Numbered from the stretch's first letter, positions 1 to 10,036 are shown. The stretch: 64,000 bases of DNA from Lachnospiraceae bacterium (GCA_017626095.1 JAGAJL010000008.1:1-64000), one strand, 5' to 3'. A program made the numbers and translations. Notes: generated from the sequence alone by a model not told the origin.

Positions 1-171
1 CTCTGTGTTTGGTAGATATTGTGTGGTAACTTTATTATACCAAAGAATAGGTGCTTTTTTATTGTCAATGCACCGTTTTATTCAATTATTTTACTTGAAA
101 AATCAAGCATTTATACCTGATTTACAGGTGGGAAAGTTGAGGTAATAATTAGGTAAATAATAATATTCCCT

Positions 172-1023
172 TCAGTTTTCTCGCTGTAATGAAACACTGT
201 CAACACAGTTTTTCATGAGCATAGCAATCGTCATTGGGCCAACGCCACCGGGAACAGGTGTTATTGCTGATGCGATTGTTTTGACCGATTCAAAATCAAC
301 ATCTCCGCATAATTTGTTATCTTCATTTCTGTGAATGCCTACATCGATAACAACCGCACCGTCTTTCACATAAGAAGAATCAACAAATTTCGGTTTCCCG
401 ATTGCAACAATTAATATGTCTGCCTGTTTTGTAATCTCTTTGAGATTCTTTGTTTTTGAATGTGTAACGGTAACCGTTGCATTTTCGCGTAACATAAGTA
501 AAGCCATAGGTTTACCGACAATATTACTTCTTCCGATCACCACACAATGTTTGCCGGAAATATCGACATTCGTGCGTTTCAATAATTCAATAATACCTGC
601 AGGTGTACAGGATACAAACCCCGGTTGTCCGATACATAAGGAACCTACACTCTGTGGATGAAACCCATCAACATCCTTCTTAGGACTGATTGCATTAATT
701 ATTGTTTTTTCATCAATATGCTTAGGAACCGGTAATTGTACCAGTATACCATTTACTTCTTTCTTTTGATTTAACTCTTCAATCAATGCAAGCAATTCTT
801 CCTGGGTTGTCTCTTCCGGTAATTCATAAGAAAGAGAATCGATACCAATGTATGCACAGGCTTTCTTTTTATTATTGACATATACCGAACTGGCAGGATC
901 ATTTCCAACCTGAATAACAGCAAGACAAATTGAAATTCCCTGCTTTTTATATTCGGCAACTTTTTCTTTACACTCATCTTTTATAATTGTTGATATTGTT
1001 TTCCCATCAATTATTTCAGCCAT
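172..1023 (-). CDS. folD: Bifunctional methylene-THF dehydrogenase/cyclohydrolase FolD
   Basis: Interconverts 5,10-methylene-, methenyl- and 10-formyl-tetrahydrofolate in the cytosol, using NAD(P). The protein of about 283 residues is the normal family length. Visible family marks are the Tyr48-x3-Lys52 active-site pair in YVNNKKKA, VDGFHP, the GRSNIVGKP nucleotide-binding loop and a C-terminal PGGVGPMT motif. Two adjacent ATG codons follow AAAGGAGA; the second (1023) has the better 7-base spacing and gives the usual MAEIIDGK start. The gene lies 127 bases downstream of fhs on the same strand, so the two enzymes of the C1-folate branch are probably expressed together. Product certain from motifs; exact start slightly ambiguous (1023 or 1026). 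Confidence 0.96.
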   Translation of the reverse strand: MAEIIDGKTISTIIKDECKEKVAEYKKQGISICLAVIQVGNDPASSVYVNNKKKACAYIGIDSLSYELPEETTQEELLALIEELNQKKEVNGILVQLPVPKHIDEKTIINAISPKKDVDGFHPQSVGSLCIGQPGFVSCTPAGIIELLKRTNVDISGKHCVVIGRSNIVGKPMALLMLRENATVTVTHSKTKNLKEITKQADILIVAIGKPKFVDSSYVKDGAVVIDVGIHRNEDNKLCGDVDFESVKTIASAITPVPGGVGPMTIAMLMKNCVDSVSLQREN

Positions 1024-1150
1024 CATAAATCTCCTTTCATTATGCAAATATGATACAAACAGTAAGCTAATATATACATGGTGTTTTGACCGGCTGAGAA
1101 CCTAATAAAATGTTCAACACTACACACAAAACACAATGTAAATTAGCATT

Positions 1151-2821
1151 TTAGAATAGACCGGTTATCACTCCGTCATCATTGACATCAATTCCGAATG
1201 CAGCCGGTTTTTTGGGCAGTCCGGGCATAGTCATGACTGCTCCGGTCAACACAACAACAAAACCGGCACCTGCAGACACATATACTTCCCTTACGGAAAT
1301 TTCAAAATTCTGTGGCCTTCCGAGCTTTGAAGGATCGTCAGAAAGGGAATACTGTGTCTTTGCCATACAAACAGGAAGATTTCCAAATCCAAGCTCCGTT
1401 AATTTCTGTAATTGTTTTAATGAAGCAGGGCTAAACTGAACACCATCAGCTCCATAGATTTCTTTTGCAACCGTTTCAATTTTTTCTTTTAACGACATTT
1501 CATCCGGATACAACAATTTGAAATGACTTTCCTTTTTCTCCAAAGTATCCAATACTTTTTGGGCAAGCTCTATTCCGCCTTCTCCACCTTTTTCCCAAAC
1601 AGTGGAAAGAGCGAATTCACAATTGCGTTCTTCACAAAATGACCGAACATAAGAAATCTCTTCTTCTGTATCTGTCATAAAGGAATTTAGAGTAACAACA
1701 ACAGGCACCCCATATTTCTGGAGATTTTCAATATGTTTTTCCATATTTACAATACCTTTTTTCAGTGCATCCAGATTTTCAGCATTCAAATCCTGTTTTG
1801 CAACTCCGCCATTATATTTAAGAGCCCGAATGGTAGCGACCAAGACAACAGCATCCGGTTTTAAACCTGCAAGTCTGCACTTGATATCAAAGAATTTTTC
1901 TGCGCCCAAATCGGCTCCGAAGCCCGCTTCCGTAATACAATAATCTGCAATGGAGAGCGCCGCATTGGTTGCTCTTACGCTATTACATCCATGTGCAATA
2001 TTGGCAAAAGGACCACCATGGACGAATGCCGGTGTGTGTTCTAATGTCTGAATCATATTGGGTAAAATAGCATCCTTTAATAATGCCGCCATGGAACCGA
2101 CTGCATTCAGAGCCTTGGCAGTTACGGGATTGCCATCCATATCATACGCAACAATGATTTTGGATAGTTTATCTTTTAAATCATTCATATCATTAGCAAG
2201 ACATAAAATTGCCATGATTTCCGATGCAACCGTAATGACAAAATGATCCTCTCTGGTAAAACCGTCTCCTTTGGCACCCAGACCTACGACAATATTTCTC
2301 AAAACTCTGTCATTCATATCAAGACATCGTTTCCATACAATTTGTCTGGTATCAATTCTCAATTCATTTCCCTGCTGGATATGATTATCTAATAAGGCCG
2401 CAAGCAAATTATTAGCCGAAGTAATTGCATGAAAATCACCGGTGAAATGCAAGTTTAAATCTTCCATGGGAACCACCTGCGCATAACCGCCACCGGCAGC
2501 ACCGCCTTTTATACCAAAACAAGGTCCTAAAGACGGCTCACGCAATGCTATCACTGCTTTTTTTCCAAGTTTACCAAAAGCCTGACCAAGTCCGACACTG
2601 GTAGTTGTTTTTCCTTCTCCGGCAGGAGTTGGATTAATCGCAGTAACAAGAATAAGTTTCCCTTTTTGATTATTTTTAACTGAATCCAGATACTTGTCGC
2701 TTAATTTGGCTTTATATTTTCCGTATAATTCCAAATCATCAACAGAAATATCCAGTTTCTTTGCAATTTCAGTTATCGGAAGCATGACTGCTTCCTGTGC
2801 TATTTCGATGTCAGTTTTCAT
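1151..2821 (-). CDS. fhs: Formate--tetrahydrofolate ligase
   Basis: ATP-dependent activation of formate to 10-formyl-THF, the entry step of the methyl branch of C1 metabolism. At 556 residues it is full length for the monofunctional bacterial enzyme. The P-loop [11 protein letters not shown] lies near residues 65-75, and long conserved blocks such as [12 protein letters not shown] and the C-terminal [11 protein letters not shown] are present. The start codon overlaps the stop of the upstream ftsK gene by four bases (ATGA), which implies translational coupling. folD follows downstream, completing formate to methylene-THF. Presence does not by itself show a complete Wood-Ljungdahl pathway, since fermenting Clostridia also use this pair for purine and serine metabolism. 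Confidence 0.97.
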   Translation of the reverse strand: MKTDIEIAQEAVMLPITEIAKKLDISVDDLELYGKYKAKLSDKYLDSVKNNQKGKLILVTAINPTPAGEGKTTTSVGLGQAFGKLGKKAVIALREPSLGPCFGIKGGAAGGGYAQVVPMEDLNLHFTGDFHAITSANNLLAALLDNHIQQGNELRIDTRQIVWKRCLDMNDRVLRNIVVGLGAKGDGFTREDHFVITVASEIMAILCLANDMNDLKDKLSKIIVAYDMDGNPVTAKALNAVGSMAALLKDAILPNMIQTLEHTPAFVHGGPFANIAHGCNSVRATNAALSIADYCITEAGFGADLGAEKFFDIKCRLAGLKPDAVVLVATIRALKYNGGVAKQDLNAENLDALKKGIVNMEKHIENLQKYGVPVVVTLNSFMTDTEEEISYVRSFCEERNCEFALSTVWEKGGEGGIELAQKVLDTLEKKESHFKLLYPDEMSLKEKIETVAKEIYGADGVQFSPASLKQLQKLTELGFGNLPVCMAKTQYSLSDDPSKLGRPQNFEISVREVYVSAGAGFVVVLTGAVMTMPGLPKKPAAFGIDVNDDGVITGLF

Positions 2822-5436
2822 GAATTTTCCTCCAACAGTTGTTCAAAATCTTCTTTTGTCATTAAAACTCTTCTTGGCTTGGTTCCTTCTTCAGGTCCCA
2901 CAACACCGACTTCTTCCAATTGGTCCATAATGCGTGCCGCTCTGTTAAAACCAATTTTAAAGACACGCTGAAGCATTCCGATAGATGCCTTTTCTTTATC
3001 GATAATAAATTTACCGGCATCCGCAAAATACTGATCCCTGTCTGATGCCGAATCGGTAAATCCTCCACCCGACATGGAATTTGTTGTAATACTTGATATT
3101 TTTTCTTCTATATCAGGTGCATATGTATTTCCAAGTGACTGCGATTTTATGAAATCAACAACCTCTGAAACTTCCTGATCGGAAACAAAAGCCCCCTGTA
3201 CCCTTTCGGGCTTGGTTTTGCCCTGAGGATAAAATAACATATCACCTTTTCCAAGAAGCTTTTCTGCTCCTACCATATCCAAAATCGTTCGCGAATCAAC
3301 GCCGGATGATACAGCAAAAGCAATACGGCTTGGCATATTAGCTTTGATCAAACCGGTAATGACATCAACGGAAGGCCTCTGTGTTGCAATCACAAGATGT
3401 ATTCCACAGGCTCTTGCAAGCTGCGCTAAACGACAGATGGATTCTTCAACTTCGTTGGATGCAACCATCATCAAATCAGCCAACTCATCTACAATAATCA
3501 AAATCTGAGGTAATTGCTCAGGAATGGGTTGTCCGTTGTTTTCTGTCATTTCACTGACTTTTTTGTTATATCCCTTTAAATCCCTGACATTCAGATCCGC
3601 AAATTTACGATATCTGTCTTCCATCTCCGCAACACCCCAGTGCAATGCAGCGGCAGCTTTTTTGGGGTCGGTAACAACCGGGATCATCAAATGTGGAATT
3701 CCGTTGTAGACACTCAACTCCACAACCTTGGGATCAATCAGGATTAGTTTCACGTCATCAGGCGAAGCTTTATACAAAATACTCATAATAATGGTATTGA
3801 TACAGACACTTTTTCCGGAACCGGTTGCTCCGGCAATCAGCAAATGCGGCATTTTTGACAAATCAGTCACAATAATGTTTCCGCCGATATCTTTACCGAC
3901 TGCAAATGATATTTTGGAATCGGCTTTTTTAAATTCCGGTGAATCAATGAGATCACGAAATGCAACAGCCGTATTTTCTGAATTTGGCACTTCAATACCA
4001 ACAGCGGCTTTTCCCGGAATGGGCGCTTCTATACGAATATCTGTTGCGGCCAGATTTAATTTGATGTCATCTGCCAAATTAACAATTTTTGAAACCTTAA
4101 CACCAACCTCCGGTTGCAGTTCATAACGGGTAACCGCCGGTCCCTGACTGATATCCGTAACCGTAACATCGACCCCAAACGTATGTAATGTTTCCTGCAG
4201 TCTGAGCGCTGTTTCGCGTAAAGACTGACCGTTATCTGTGTTGGATTTTTTCTTTCCTGGTGTCAGTTTATCGATTGGTGGAAATTTGTATTTTTGTTTT
4301 AGCTTAACAGGTTGTGGCTCAACCGTAATGGCAGGTATTTCGTTTATTTCCTTCGTTTCTTTCTTATCGACAGACGAAACATAAGGTTTTGAAACAACAC
4401 TTTTTTCCGGTTGAGGAGACGATGTCAAAACTGTCGGATTCTTTTCCGGCACATTTTGATCAACAGGCTGTCTGACCGTTTTTTTCTGACCAATCTCCAT
4501 TCCGAGTTCTCGTTTTTCAACATCATGAACTTGCGTATCATCAATCCCTCTGATTTTGATTTTGGATAAAGCCTCCATCGCCTGTTCCTTGGAATTTGTC
4601 TCGGATACTATTTCTTTGGATAGATCAGATACATCAACAGAATCATTGCAAACGGAATCTTTCACCGGTTTTACATTTAAAGATGAGGATGATGCAATAC
4701 CGGAAACTTTTTTATTCATGCGAAGATCCTTACCTGATTTATCTTCTAAATTGTCCGTTTCCTTTCTTTTCTCTTTTTGCAGCATCCGTTCTTCGCTGCG
4801 TTCCGCAGCAAGCATTCGTTTTCGATCCATGTCATCCTTGACATAATCAGCCAACATCATACTTCCGTTTCTGATTTTGTTGCGGAAGCTTCGCTCGGTC
4901 AAAAGAACCAGACAGATTATTATTAAAACAATTAATACTATCACGGTACCAACCATTCCTAAAAGCTGATACATACCATTTCCCAAGAATCCGCCGATGA
5001 TACCGCCGCCTTTTAAATTATCGGAAGAAAAATGATAAAAATCCTTAAGTGTAGTACCGATATTCTGTATACCACCAATAAGGGTAAAAAAAACACACAG
5101 CATGCAGAATAGAACAAAACCGGAAATCAGTTTTATACCGGCTACATGATTGCCCATATTGGCAATCCAGAAACAGACTCCAAAAAAGATAACTAACGGT
5201 GCCACATATGCCATATATCCAAACAAACCAAACATAAAAGAGCTTAAAATATCACCCAATTTGCCGATGATATGGAAATTGCATAAAAATAATAATATCG
5301 TTATAGCCAAGGACAACAGGAAAAAAACTTCGTCAATAATTGTATTTTCAAATTGTTCCATTGCCTTTTTTCTTTTACGGGATGTTGTATTTGATTTTTT
5401 CCCGGAAGAAGTCTTGCGACCCCCTGTTTGAGCCAT
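2818..5436 (-). CDS. ftsK: DNA translocase FtsK/SpoIIIE family
   Basis: Hexameric ATP-driven DNA pump that moves chromosomal DNA through the closing septum. N-terminal residues are Lys/Arg-rich, followed by about four membrane segments in the first 190 residues. Next comes a long charged, low-complexity linker (about 190-430), then the motor domain with Walker A GATGSGKS near residue 535, Walker [14 protein letters not shown], and a C-terminal winged-helix gamma domain that reads orientation sequences. The ATG at 5436 is chosen because it follows a strong GGAGG; the upstream in-frame codons lack such a site. tepA lies just upstream, an arrangement that recalls the ymfB-spoIIIE neighbourhood of Bacillus. 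FtsK and SpoIIIE roles cannot be told apart from sequence alone. Confidence 0.95.
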   Translation of the reverse strand: MAQTGGRKTSSGKKSNTTSRKRKKAMEQFENTIIDEVFFLLSLAITILLFLCNFHIIGKLGDILSSFMFGLFGYMAYVAPLVIFFGVCFWIANMGNHVAGIKLISGFVLFCMLCVFFTLIGGIQNIGTTLKDFYHFSSDNLKGGGIIGGFLGNGMYQLLGMVGTVIVLIVLIIICLVLLTERSFRNKIRNGSMMLADYVKDDMDRKRMLAAERSEERMLQKEKRKETDNLEDKSGKDLRMNKKVSGIASSSSLNVKPVKDSVCNDSVDVSDLSKEIVSETNSKEQAMEALSKIKIRGIDDTQVHDVEKRELGMEIGQKKTVRQPVDQNVPEKNPTVLTSSPQPEKSVVSKPYVSSVDKKETKEINEIPAITVEPQPVKLKQKYKFPPIDKLTPGKKKSNTDNGQSLRETALRLQETLHTFGVDVTVTDISQGPAVTRYELQPEVGVKVSKIVNLADDIKLNLAATDIRIEAPIPGKAAVGIEVPNSENTAVAFRDLIDSPEFKKADSKISFAVGKDIGGNIIVTDLSKMPHLLIAGATGSGKSVCINTIIMSILYKASPDDVKLILIDPKVVELSVYNGIPHLMIPVVTDPKKAAAALHWGVAEMEDRYRKFADLNVRDLKGYNKKVSEMTENNGQPIPEQLPQILIIVDELADLMMVASNEVEESICRLAQLARACGIHLVIATQRPSVDVITGLIKANMPSRIAFAVSSGVDSRTILDMVGAEKLLGKGDMLFYPQGKTKPERVQGAFVSDQEVSEVVDFIKSQSLGNTYAPDIEEKISSITTNSMSGGGFTDSASDRDQYFADAGKFIIDKEKASIGMLQRVFKIGFNRAARIMDQLEEVGVVGPEEGTKPRRVLMTKEDFEQLLEENS

Positions 5437-5493
5437 AATAAAAACCTCCGTATCCGCCTTGAATTTCAAGGCAAAACCTTTTTTATTATAGCA

Positions 5494-6213
5494 TTATTTT
5501 GTCCTTTTCTCAATAAGTTTATGGAGTTTCTTCAAGGCGTCTTTAATTCCGCCGACTTCATCGATAATTCCCTCTTTTACCGCCTCTTTTCCTACCAAAA
5601 TACTGCCGACATCTTTTGTCAAAACTTCCGTTTCCATCATCAGTTCCAAAAAACGTTTTTCACTGATCTTACAATGTGATGTCACAAATTTACTGATACG
5701 GTCTTGAATTTGTTTAAAGTAATCAAAGGTTTGGGAAACACCAATTACCATACCGTTTAGACGAACCGGATGAATCACCATCGTACCGGTTGGAACAATA
5801 AAAGAATAATCTGTACTGACAGCAATCGGAACGCCGATGGAATGGCTTCCGCCAAGCACAAGCGATACGGTTGGTTTACTGATGGATGCTATCATCTCCG
5901 CAATTGCAAGCCCCGCTTCCACATCACCACCCATTGTATTTAATAAAATAAGAACGCCGTCAATATTTTTATCATCTTCAATTTCAGCTAGTTTGGGTAA
6001 AATATGTTCATATTTGGTTGATTTTGTGGAACTGCTCAGACAATCATGGCCCTCTATTTCTCCAATAATGGAAAACATGTATATTTTATGATTTTCTTTG
6101 CTGGTACATAAATCAGATTGACCCGTTTTTTCAATTTTTTCATCGTTCTCATTTGAATATTCCTTATTATCTTTCTCTGTCTTTTCGTTTTTTGCTTTAT
6201 AATTCTGACTCAT
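5494..6213 (-). CDS. tepA: ClpP-fold protease, TepA/YmfB-like
   Basis: Cytosolic serine protease of the ClpP/crotonase superfamily, the type called translocation-enhancing protein TepA in Bacillus. The first 40 residues are charged and low-complexity. The ClpP fold follows, with GVLILLNTMGGDVEAGLAIAE as the oxyanion-side segment and a likely nucleophile serine in GGSHSIGVP near residue 125. A histidine in VIHPVRL is a candidate for the second catalytic residue. Length (239) agrees with the family. The ATG follows GGAGG with 7-base spacing. It lies 57 bases upstream of ftsK on the same strand. Substrates are not known from sequence. An intrinsic-terminator-like hairpin sits just upstream of its ribosome binding site. 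Confidence 0.85.
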   Translation of the reverse strand: MSQNYKAKNEKTEKDNKEYSNENDEKIEKTGQSDLCTSKENHKIYMFSIIGEIEGHDCLSSSTKSTKYEHILPKLAEIEDDKNIDGVLILLNTMGGDVEAGLAIAEMIASISKPTVSLVLGGSHSIGVPIAVSTDYSFIVPTGTMVIHPVRLNGMVIGVSQTFDYFKQIQDRISKFVTSHCKISEKRFLELMMETEVLTKDVGSILVGKEAVKEGIIDEVGGIKDALKKLHKLIEKRTK

Positions 6214-6230
6214 TTTGATACCTCCGAACT

Positions 6231-6259
6231 AAAAAAGAGCCTTAAAAAGGCTCTTTTTT
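6231..6259. terminator. Intrinsic terminator-like hairpin upstream of tepA
   Basis: A perfect 11-bp stem (6231-6241 with 6249-6259) encloses a 7-base loop and is flanked by A- and T-runs, so it could terminate in either direction. On the minus strand it could end transcripts leaving the 10.0-6.8 kb operon through the fold-back element. It also lies only about ten bases upstream of the tepA GGAGG site, so any tepA mRNA starting at the TATAAT at 6281-6286 would carry it in its leader. Confidence 0.8.
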
Positions 6260-6291
6260 ATTATGCACAATTCAAATATTATTATACAAAT

Positions 6292-6774
6292 CCATTTTCG
6301 GATTTATATTCCCACTATATATGTGTTGCAAGTGCGATATATGGGGGTTTTGACCTTAGATGCAGACTTTTATCTCTGCCATCGTTTCTCACTTTTTATT
6401 ATTCGCAACTTTGGGTACATAGCCAGTCACCCAAACAAAAATTATATATCTTTGCCCACGGAATTTAGCGAGGTTTTCTGGCATTTCTTAGCGGCATAAG
6501 CGAACAAAAATTATGCCCGGTTTCAACTGTCTGAAGACGAAGTCTGAGTTTTGAAACCGGGCATTTAATAAATACTTTGTGAGCATGCCGCTTAGAAATG
6601 CTGAAAACCGAAGTATGAAGCGGCAAAGATATATATTTTTGTAAGGGTGACTGCCATCCCGCAAAGATTGCGAACTTTGTGAGAAACGTGGCAGAGCGTC
6701 TGCATAATCGGTCTGCAAACCCCATATATCGCACTTACGGCACATTTCTTTAGGGAATACAAATCCGAAAACGG
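6292..6774. mobile_element. 483-bp fold-back (long palindrome) element, copy A
   Basis: This stretch holds no credible gene but is a single long imperfect inverted repeat. The outer ends (6292-6313 and 6753-6774) match in 20 of 22 positions as inverted repeats. Inner blocks also pair: 6331-6347 with the segment starting at 6720, around 6425 with 6645, 6484 with 6590, and a perfect 14-bp central stem 6513-6526 with 6551-6564. The unit is flanked on both sides by ACAAAT (6286-6291 and 6775-6780), a possible 6-bp target-site duplication. Three shorter relatives occur at 14.5, 16.7 and 40.3 kb. It encodes no transposase, so if mobile it is non-autonomous. A structured RNA or terminator role is an alternative. 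Confidence 0.75.
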
Positions 6775-6783
6775 ACAAATTAT

Positions 6784-6951
6784 TTATTCCACATCAAAAT
6801 CATCGTTTGGAAGTATCTCAATGTCATAATGCATTTTTTCTTCCGATACCGGAAAATCAAAATCCATTTCTTTTTTTACATGCCGTTTGGGCACAGGTAA
6901 CGGATTTTTAATAAATTGTGTATCACCATGTGGCATATTACGCATATCCAT
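6784..6951 (-). CDS. Small 55-residue protein of unknown function
   Basis: A short open frame starts 4 bases after the glycosyltransferase stop, with GAGGA nine bases before its ATG, so it looks like the last gene of the operon. The product is hydrophilic: an N-terminal stretch rich in Met, Asn and Pro (MDMRNMPHGD), a basic patch PKRHVKK near residue 22, and an acidic tail ending PNDDFDVE. There is no membrane segment, signal or known motif. The frame ends ten bases before the fold-back element. I do not recognise a family; the good ribosome binding site and tight spacing are the main support. Confidence 0.55.
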   Translation of the reverse strand: MDMRNMPHGDTQFIKNPLPVPKRHVKKEMDFDFPVSEEKMHYDIEILPNDDFDVE

Positions 6952-6955
6952 TTGG

Positions 6956-7915
6956 TTATTCCTCGCTTATTTTATGAGATAAAAGAGTTTCAATATTGTA
7001 TCTTGGACGATGCTTTACTTCAATGTAAATCTTTCCGATATACTGCCCAATTAGTCCAATTGCACAAAGTTGTAATCCTCCCAAAAACCAGACAGATAAA
7101 AGAAGGGAGGTCCATCCGGGTTCAACAGTTCCGAAAAAATAGGAAACAAACGCATATATTGCAGCCAAAACGCTCAGAAGCATGATGAGAAAACCAAGTC
7201 CAGTCACCAGACTAATGGGTTTGACTGAAAAAGAAGTAATTCCGTTCCATGCTAAAGCAAGCATTTTACTGAATGGATATTTGCTTTCTCCGGCAACGCG
7301 TTCTTTTCTTTCATAATAAACACAATCGGTCCGGTATCCGATTAACGGAACCATTCCTCTCAAATATAAATTATTTTCTTCGAATTTAGAAAATTGTTCC
7401 AGTGCGCGCTTGCTCATCAGACGAAAATCAGCATGATTATATACCGTCTTAACACCCATTAATGCCATGATTTTATAAAATCCCTGGGCGGTAGTTCTCT
7501 TAAACCACGAATCACTTTTCCTGTCATTACGGACACCATATACGATATCGTTTCCTGCATGGTATTTATCAACCATTTCCTCAATTACGGATGTATCATC
7601 CTGTAAATCCGCATCAATGGAAACAGCTATATCGCAAATGTCCTTTGCCGTCAGTAAACCGGCTGTCAGAGCAAATTGGTGTCCCACATTGCCGGCCAAC
7701 TTCAATCCAAAAACCATTTCACTTTCTCTATGCTCTTTTTCAATTAATTCCCATGTCCGATCTTTACTTCCATCGTTGACAAACAAAATAAAACTGTCTG
7801 AGGATATTTTCTGTTTATGAATTAAATCTGATAAAACACTCTTTAACTCTTTTGCAGATATTTCCAAAACCGCTTCTTCGTTGTAACATGGAACTACCAA
7901 TGCCAGTCTGTCCAT
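6956..7915 (-). CDS. Glycosyltransferase family 2, polyprenol-phosphate sugar type
   Basis: GT-A fold transferase probably making an undecaprenyl-phosphate-linked sugar, as in the GtrB/DPM1 group. Start MDRLALVVPCYNEE follows GGAGG (7915). The nucleotide-sugar site appears as VNDGSKD near residue 50 and the metal-binding SIDADLQDD near 100. Two membrane segments near residues 235-260 and 268-295 and a short cytosolic tail match the 320-residue GtrB layout. No flippase or acceptor-specific glycosyltransferase is adjacent, so the sugar and final acceptor stay unknown. It sits 19 bases after an unknown gene and just before the 55-residue ORF. Confidence 0.88.
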   Translation of the reverse strand: MDRLALVVPCYNEEAVLEISAKELKSVLSDLIHKQKISSDSFILFVNDGSKDRTWELIEKEHRESEMVFGLKLAGNVGHQFALTAGLLTAKDICDIAVSIDADLQDDTSVIEEMVDKYHAGNDIVYGVRNDRKSDSWFKRTTAQGFYKIMALMGVKTVYNHADFRLMSKRALEQFSKFEENNLYLRGMVPLIGYRTDCVYYERKERVAGESKYPFSKMLALAWNGITSFSVKPISLVTGLGFLIMLLSVLAAIYAFVSYFFGTVEPGWTSLLLSVWFLGGLQLCAIGLIGQYIGKIYIEVKHRPRYNIETLLSHKISEE

Positions 7916-7934
7916 GAAAATTCCTCCGTATTGA

Positions 7935-8378
7935 CTAATTCTGTATAATGGCACCAAACAATCTGGTTACAAAACCGGATTTGATTTCATCATAGGTGGC
8001 AGCAATAATCTGACTGTTTTTAAAGGTCTTGCTCCATTCTTTAGCCAGTTTATTTGCAAATTCTTTGCTGCTTTCACTATGCTCCATGAAAAATGGCAAA
8101 ACATAGGAAACCATATACATATTGTGTTTTTGCCTGGCTTCACTTTTTTGTAAAAATTTGAAACCTTTATACTGATCTAAATCCAATTGAAATACTTTTA
8201 TAAAATCAGAAAGCAGTATATTTTTTCCATCTTCATCCAGAAGATCAAATTTATTTATTAAATCTGATGCATGTGTCTGATAGTTTTGATAAGCACCTTC
8301 ATATGTCTTTTTTTGAAATAAGCGCATGGCTTCATCTTCATATAAAAGGATTTTAGAAAGTTCTTTTGAAAAATCCAT
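7935..8378 (-). CDS. Conserved-looking protein of unknown function
   Basis: About 147 residues starting MDFSKELSKI; the TGGAG ribosome binding site lies inside the last codons of yebC, and the start is 4 bases past the yebC stop, so the two are coupled. The product is soluble, mostly helical and charged, with aromatic-rich stretches (ALFQKK-type helix, YKGFKF, MYMVSYVLPFFMEH) and a hydrophobic C-terminus FVTRLFGAIIQN. No catalytic motif, metal site or membrane helix is evident. I do not recognise a named family. Position between yebC and a glycosyltransferase gives no firm functional hint. Confidence 0.7.
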   Translation of the reverse strand: MDFSKELSKILLYEDEAMRLFQKKTYEGAYQNYQTHASDLINKFDLLDEDGKNILLSDFIKVFQLDLDQYKGFKFLQKSEARQKHNMYMVSYVLPFFMEHSESSKEFANKLAKEWSKTFKNSQIIAATYDEIKSGFVTRLFGAIIQN

Positions 8379-8382
8379 CTGA

Positions 8383-9111
8383 TTATTCACTCCAGTTATG
8401 ATATACGGCTTGTACATCATCGCTTTCATCTAAAAGATCCAGTGTACGATTTAACTGTTTAATTGCATTTTCATCCGTTAATTCCACATAAGTCTGGGGA
8501 ATCATTGTGACTTCTGCAGAAACAAAAGAAATATTCTGTGCAACGAGGGCATCATAAACTGCCTGAAAATCGTCCGGAGCGGTTATAATCTCAAAACTAT
8601 CTTCTTCTTCAGAAAAATCTTCAGCTCCTGCATCCAAAGCAAGCATCATTAAATCATCTGCATCCAAATCACATTCTTCTTTATCGATAATCATTTGACC
8701 CTTTTCATCAAACATAAAAGAAACGCAGCCGGGTGTACCAATACTTCCGTTACCCTTTGTAAAAGCACTTCTTACATCTGCGGCTGTACGGTTTTTATTA
8801 TCGGTAAGTGTTTCTACAATAATGGCAATGCCGTTTGGACCATAGCCTTCATATGTAATATGTTCATAGTTTACGGCACCATCTTCTCCGGCAGCTTTTT
8901 TTATTCCTCTTTCAATCGTATCATTGGGCATATTGTTTGCTTTTGCCTTGGCAATAACCTGCGCCAGTTTAAAGTTATTATTTGGATCCGGACCGCCTTC
9001 TTTTACGGCAACAGCAATTTCACGACCGATAATCGTAAAAATTTTGCCCTTTGCAGCGTCATTTTTTTCCTTTTTGTGTTTGATGTTTGCAAATTTTGAA
9101 TGTCCTGACAT
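8383..9111 (-). CDS. yebC: YebC/PmpR family protein
   Basis: Cytosolic protein of the YebC/TACO1 family. Members were long annotated as transcription regulators and more recently linked to translation of difficult proline stretches. The 242 residues begin with the hallmark MSGHSKFANIKHKK, followed by the conserved KEGGPDPNNN and YEGYGPNGIAIIVETLTDNKNRT blocks, and end in the acidic C-terminal domain. The ATG follows AAAGGAG and begins one base after the stop of the CBS-domain gene, so the genes are coupled. Nothing unusual in length or composition. Confidence 0.95.
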   Translation of the reverse strand: MSGHSKFANIKHKKEKNDAAKGKIFTIIGREIAVAVKEGGPDPNNNFKLAQVIAKAKANNMPNDTIERGIKKAAGEDGAVNYEHITYEGYGPNGIAIIVETLTDNKNRTAADVRSAFTKGNGSIGTPGCVSFMFDEKGQMIIDKEECDLDADDLMMLALDAGAEDFSEEEDSFEIITAPDDFQAVYDALVAQNISFVSAEVTMIPQTYVELTDENAIKQLNRTLDLLDESDDVQAVYHNWSE

Positions 9112-9112
9112 T

Positions 9113-9964
9113 TTATTTTTCTCCTTCTTTTGTAGGATTTTTGGAAACCAAAACCCTTTTGATTATTTTATTTTCAACAGCCAGTATTTTAAAATTATAA
9201 CTGTTGAAATCCATTTCAAAATCTTCGTGTTCAGACGGAATGTGCTCTAACTTTGAAATCATCAATCCGTTTAATGTTTCAAATTCCAAATCAGAAAAAT
9301 CTATATCCAGCGTATCTCCCAATTCATCTAAAGGCGTTAATCCGTCAATTTCATAAGAATCTTTTCCTTTTGACTTAATAAATGCTTCTTCTTCGTCGTA
9401 TTCATCAAAGATATTACCGACAATTTCTTCCAAAATATCTTCCATGGTAAGCACACCGGATGTCTGACCATATTCATCGATAACAATCACAAAATGTGTT
9501 TTTAAAGACTGCATGGTTTTAAACAAAACATCAATTTTACGGGTTTCCGGAATAAAATTGGCATTGCGAAGCAGACCCTTTATCGACTTAACCGGTTTAT
9601 CTGCCTTCGTCTCATCCTGAAGCATCCGACAGGCATCCTTTAGATGCAAAACACCGATAATATGATCAATATTGTCAATATATACCGGATAACGGCTGTT
9701 GGCCTCTGAAAGCATAAAAGATACAACATCTTTTAAACATTCATTTCCGTCAATACCAATGATATTGGAACGATTTGTCATAATATCCTTTGCTTCTTTG
9801 TCGGAAAACTCAAAGATATTATTAATCATTTTTGCTTCCGTTGCCTGAAGGGCACCTGTTTCGTGACCTTCATTGACCATGGAAAGGATTTCATCTTCTA
9901 TGACATTATTTTCCTTTTGAAGACGAAAAAAATTAGCAAGATAATGAAATTTTGATTCACTCAA
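9113..9964 (-). CDS. CorC/hemolysin-like CBS-domain protein without membrane domain
   Basis: Contains a helical N-terminus, a CBS pair (about residues 65-185; IMTNRSNIIGIDGNE, VIDEYGQTSGVLTMEDILEEIVG) and a C-terminal CorC_HlyC domain (about 200-280; EIDGLTPLDELGD). Such CBS pairs bind adenine nucleotides in magnesium/cobalt efflux proteins. Here the DUF21/CNNM membrane domain of full transporters is absent, as in cytosolic CorC. The initiator appears to be TTG at 9964, because no in-frame ATG lies near the expected N-terminus; GGAG is rather distant (14 bases), so the start is uncertain. First gene of the run through yebC to the small ORF at 6.8 kb. Confidence 0.88.
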   Translation of the reverse strand: MSESKFHYLANFFRLQKENNVIEDEILSMVNEGHETGALQATEAKMINNIFEFSDKEAKDIMTNRSNIIGIDGNECLKDVVSFMLSEANSRYPVYIDNIDHIIGVLHLKDACRMLQDETKADKPVKSIKGLLRNANFIPETRKIDVLFKTMQSLKTHFVIVIDEYGQTSGVLTMEDILEEIVGNIFDEYDEEEAFIKSKGKDSYEIDGLTPLDELGDTLDIDFSDLEFETLNGLMISKLEHIPSEHEDFEMDFNSYNFKILAVENKIIKRVLVSKNPTKEGEK

Positions 9965-10036
9965 TTTTAATGATTTTACTCCTTAGAAATCTAAATAAGA
10001 CTATATCATTTTGTCATACGTTCGTCAATCAATTGC

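Noticed and set aside
1-171. Minus-strand TATAAT with TTGACA near the left edge (complement of about 33-59)
   Set aside because: Spacing between the hexamers is about 23 bases, too long for a sigma-A promoter; no gene start is visible before the window edge.
1024-1150. A folate riboswitch between fhs and folD
   Set aside because: The gap is short and I saw no THF-riboswitch stems or conserved bases.
6465-6778. Minus-strand open frames of 89 and 96 codons inside fold-back copy A
   Set aside because: They arise from the palindromic element; no ribosome site and the frames are broken in the other copies.
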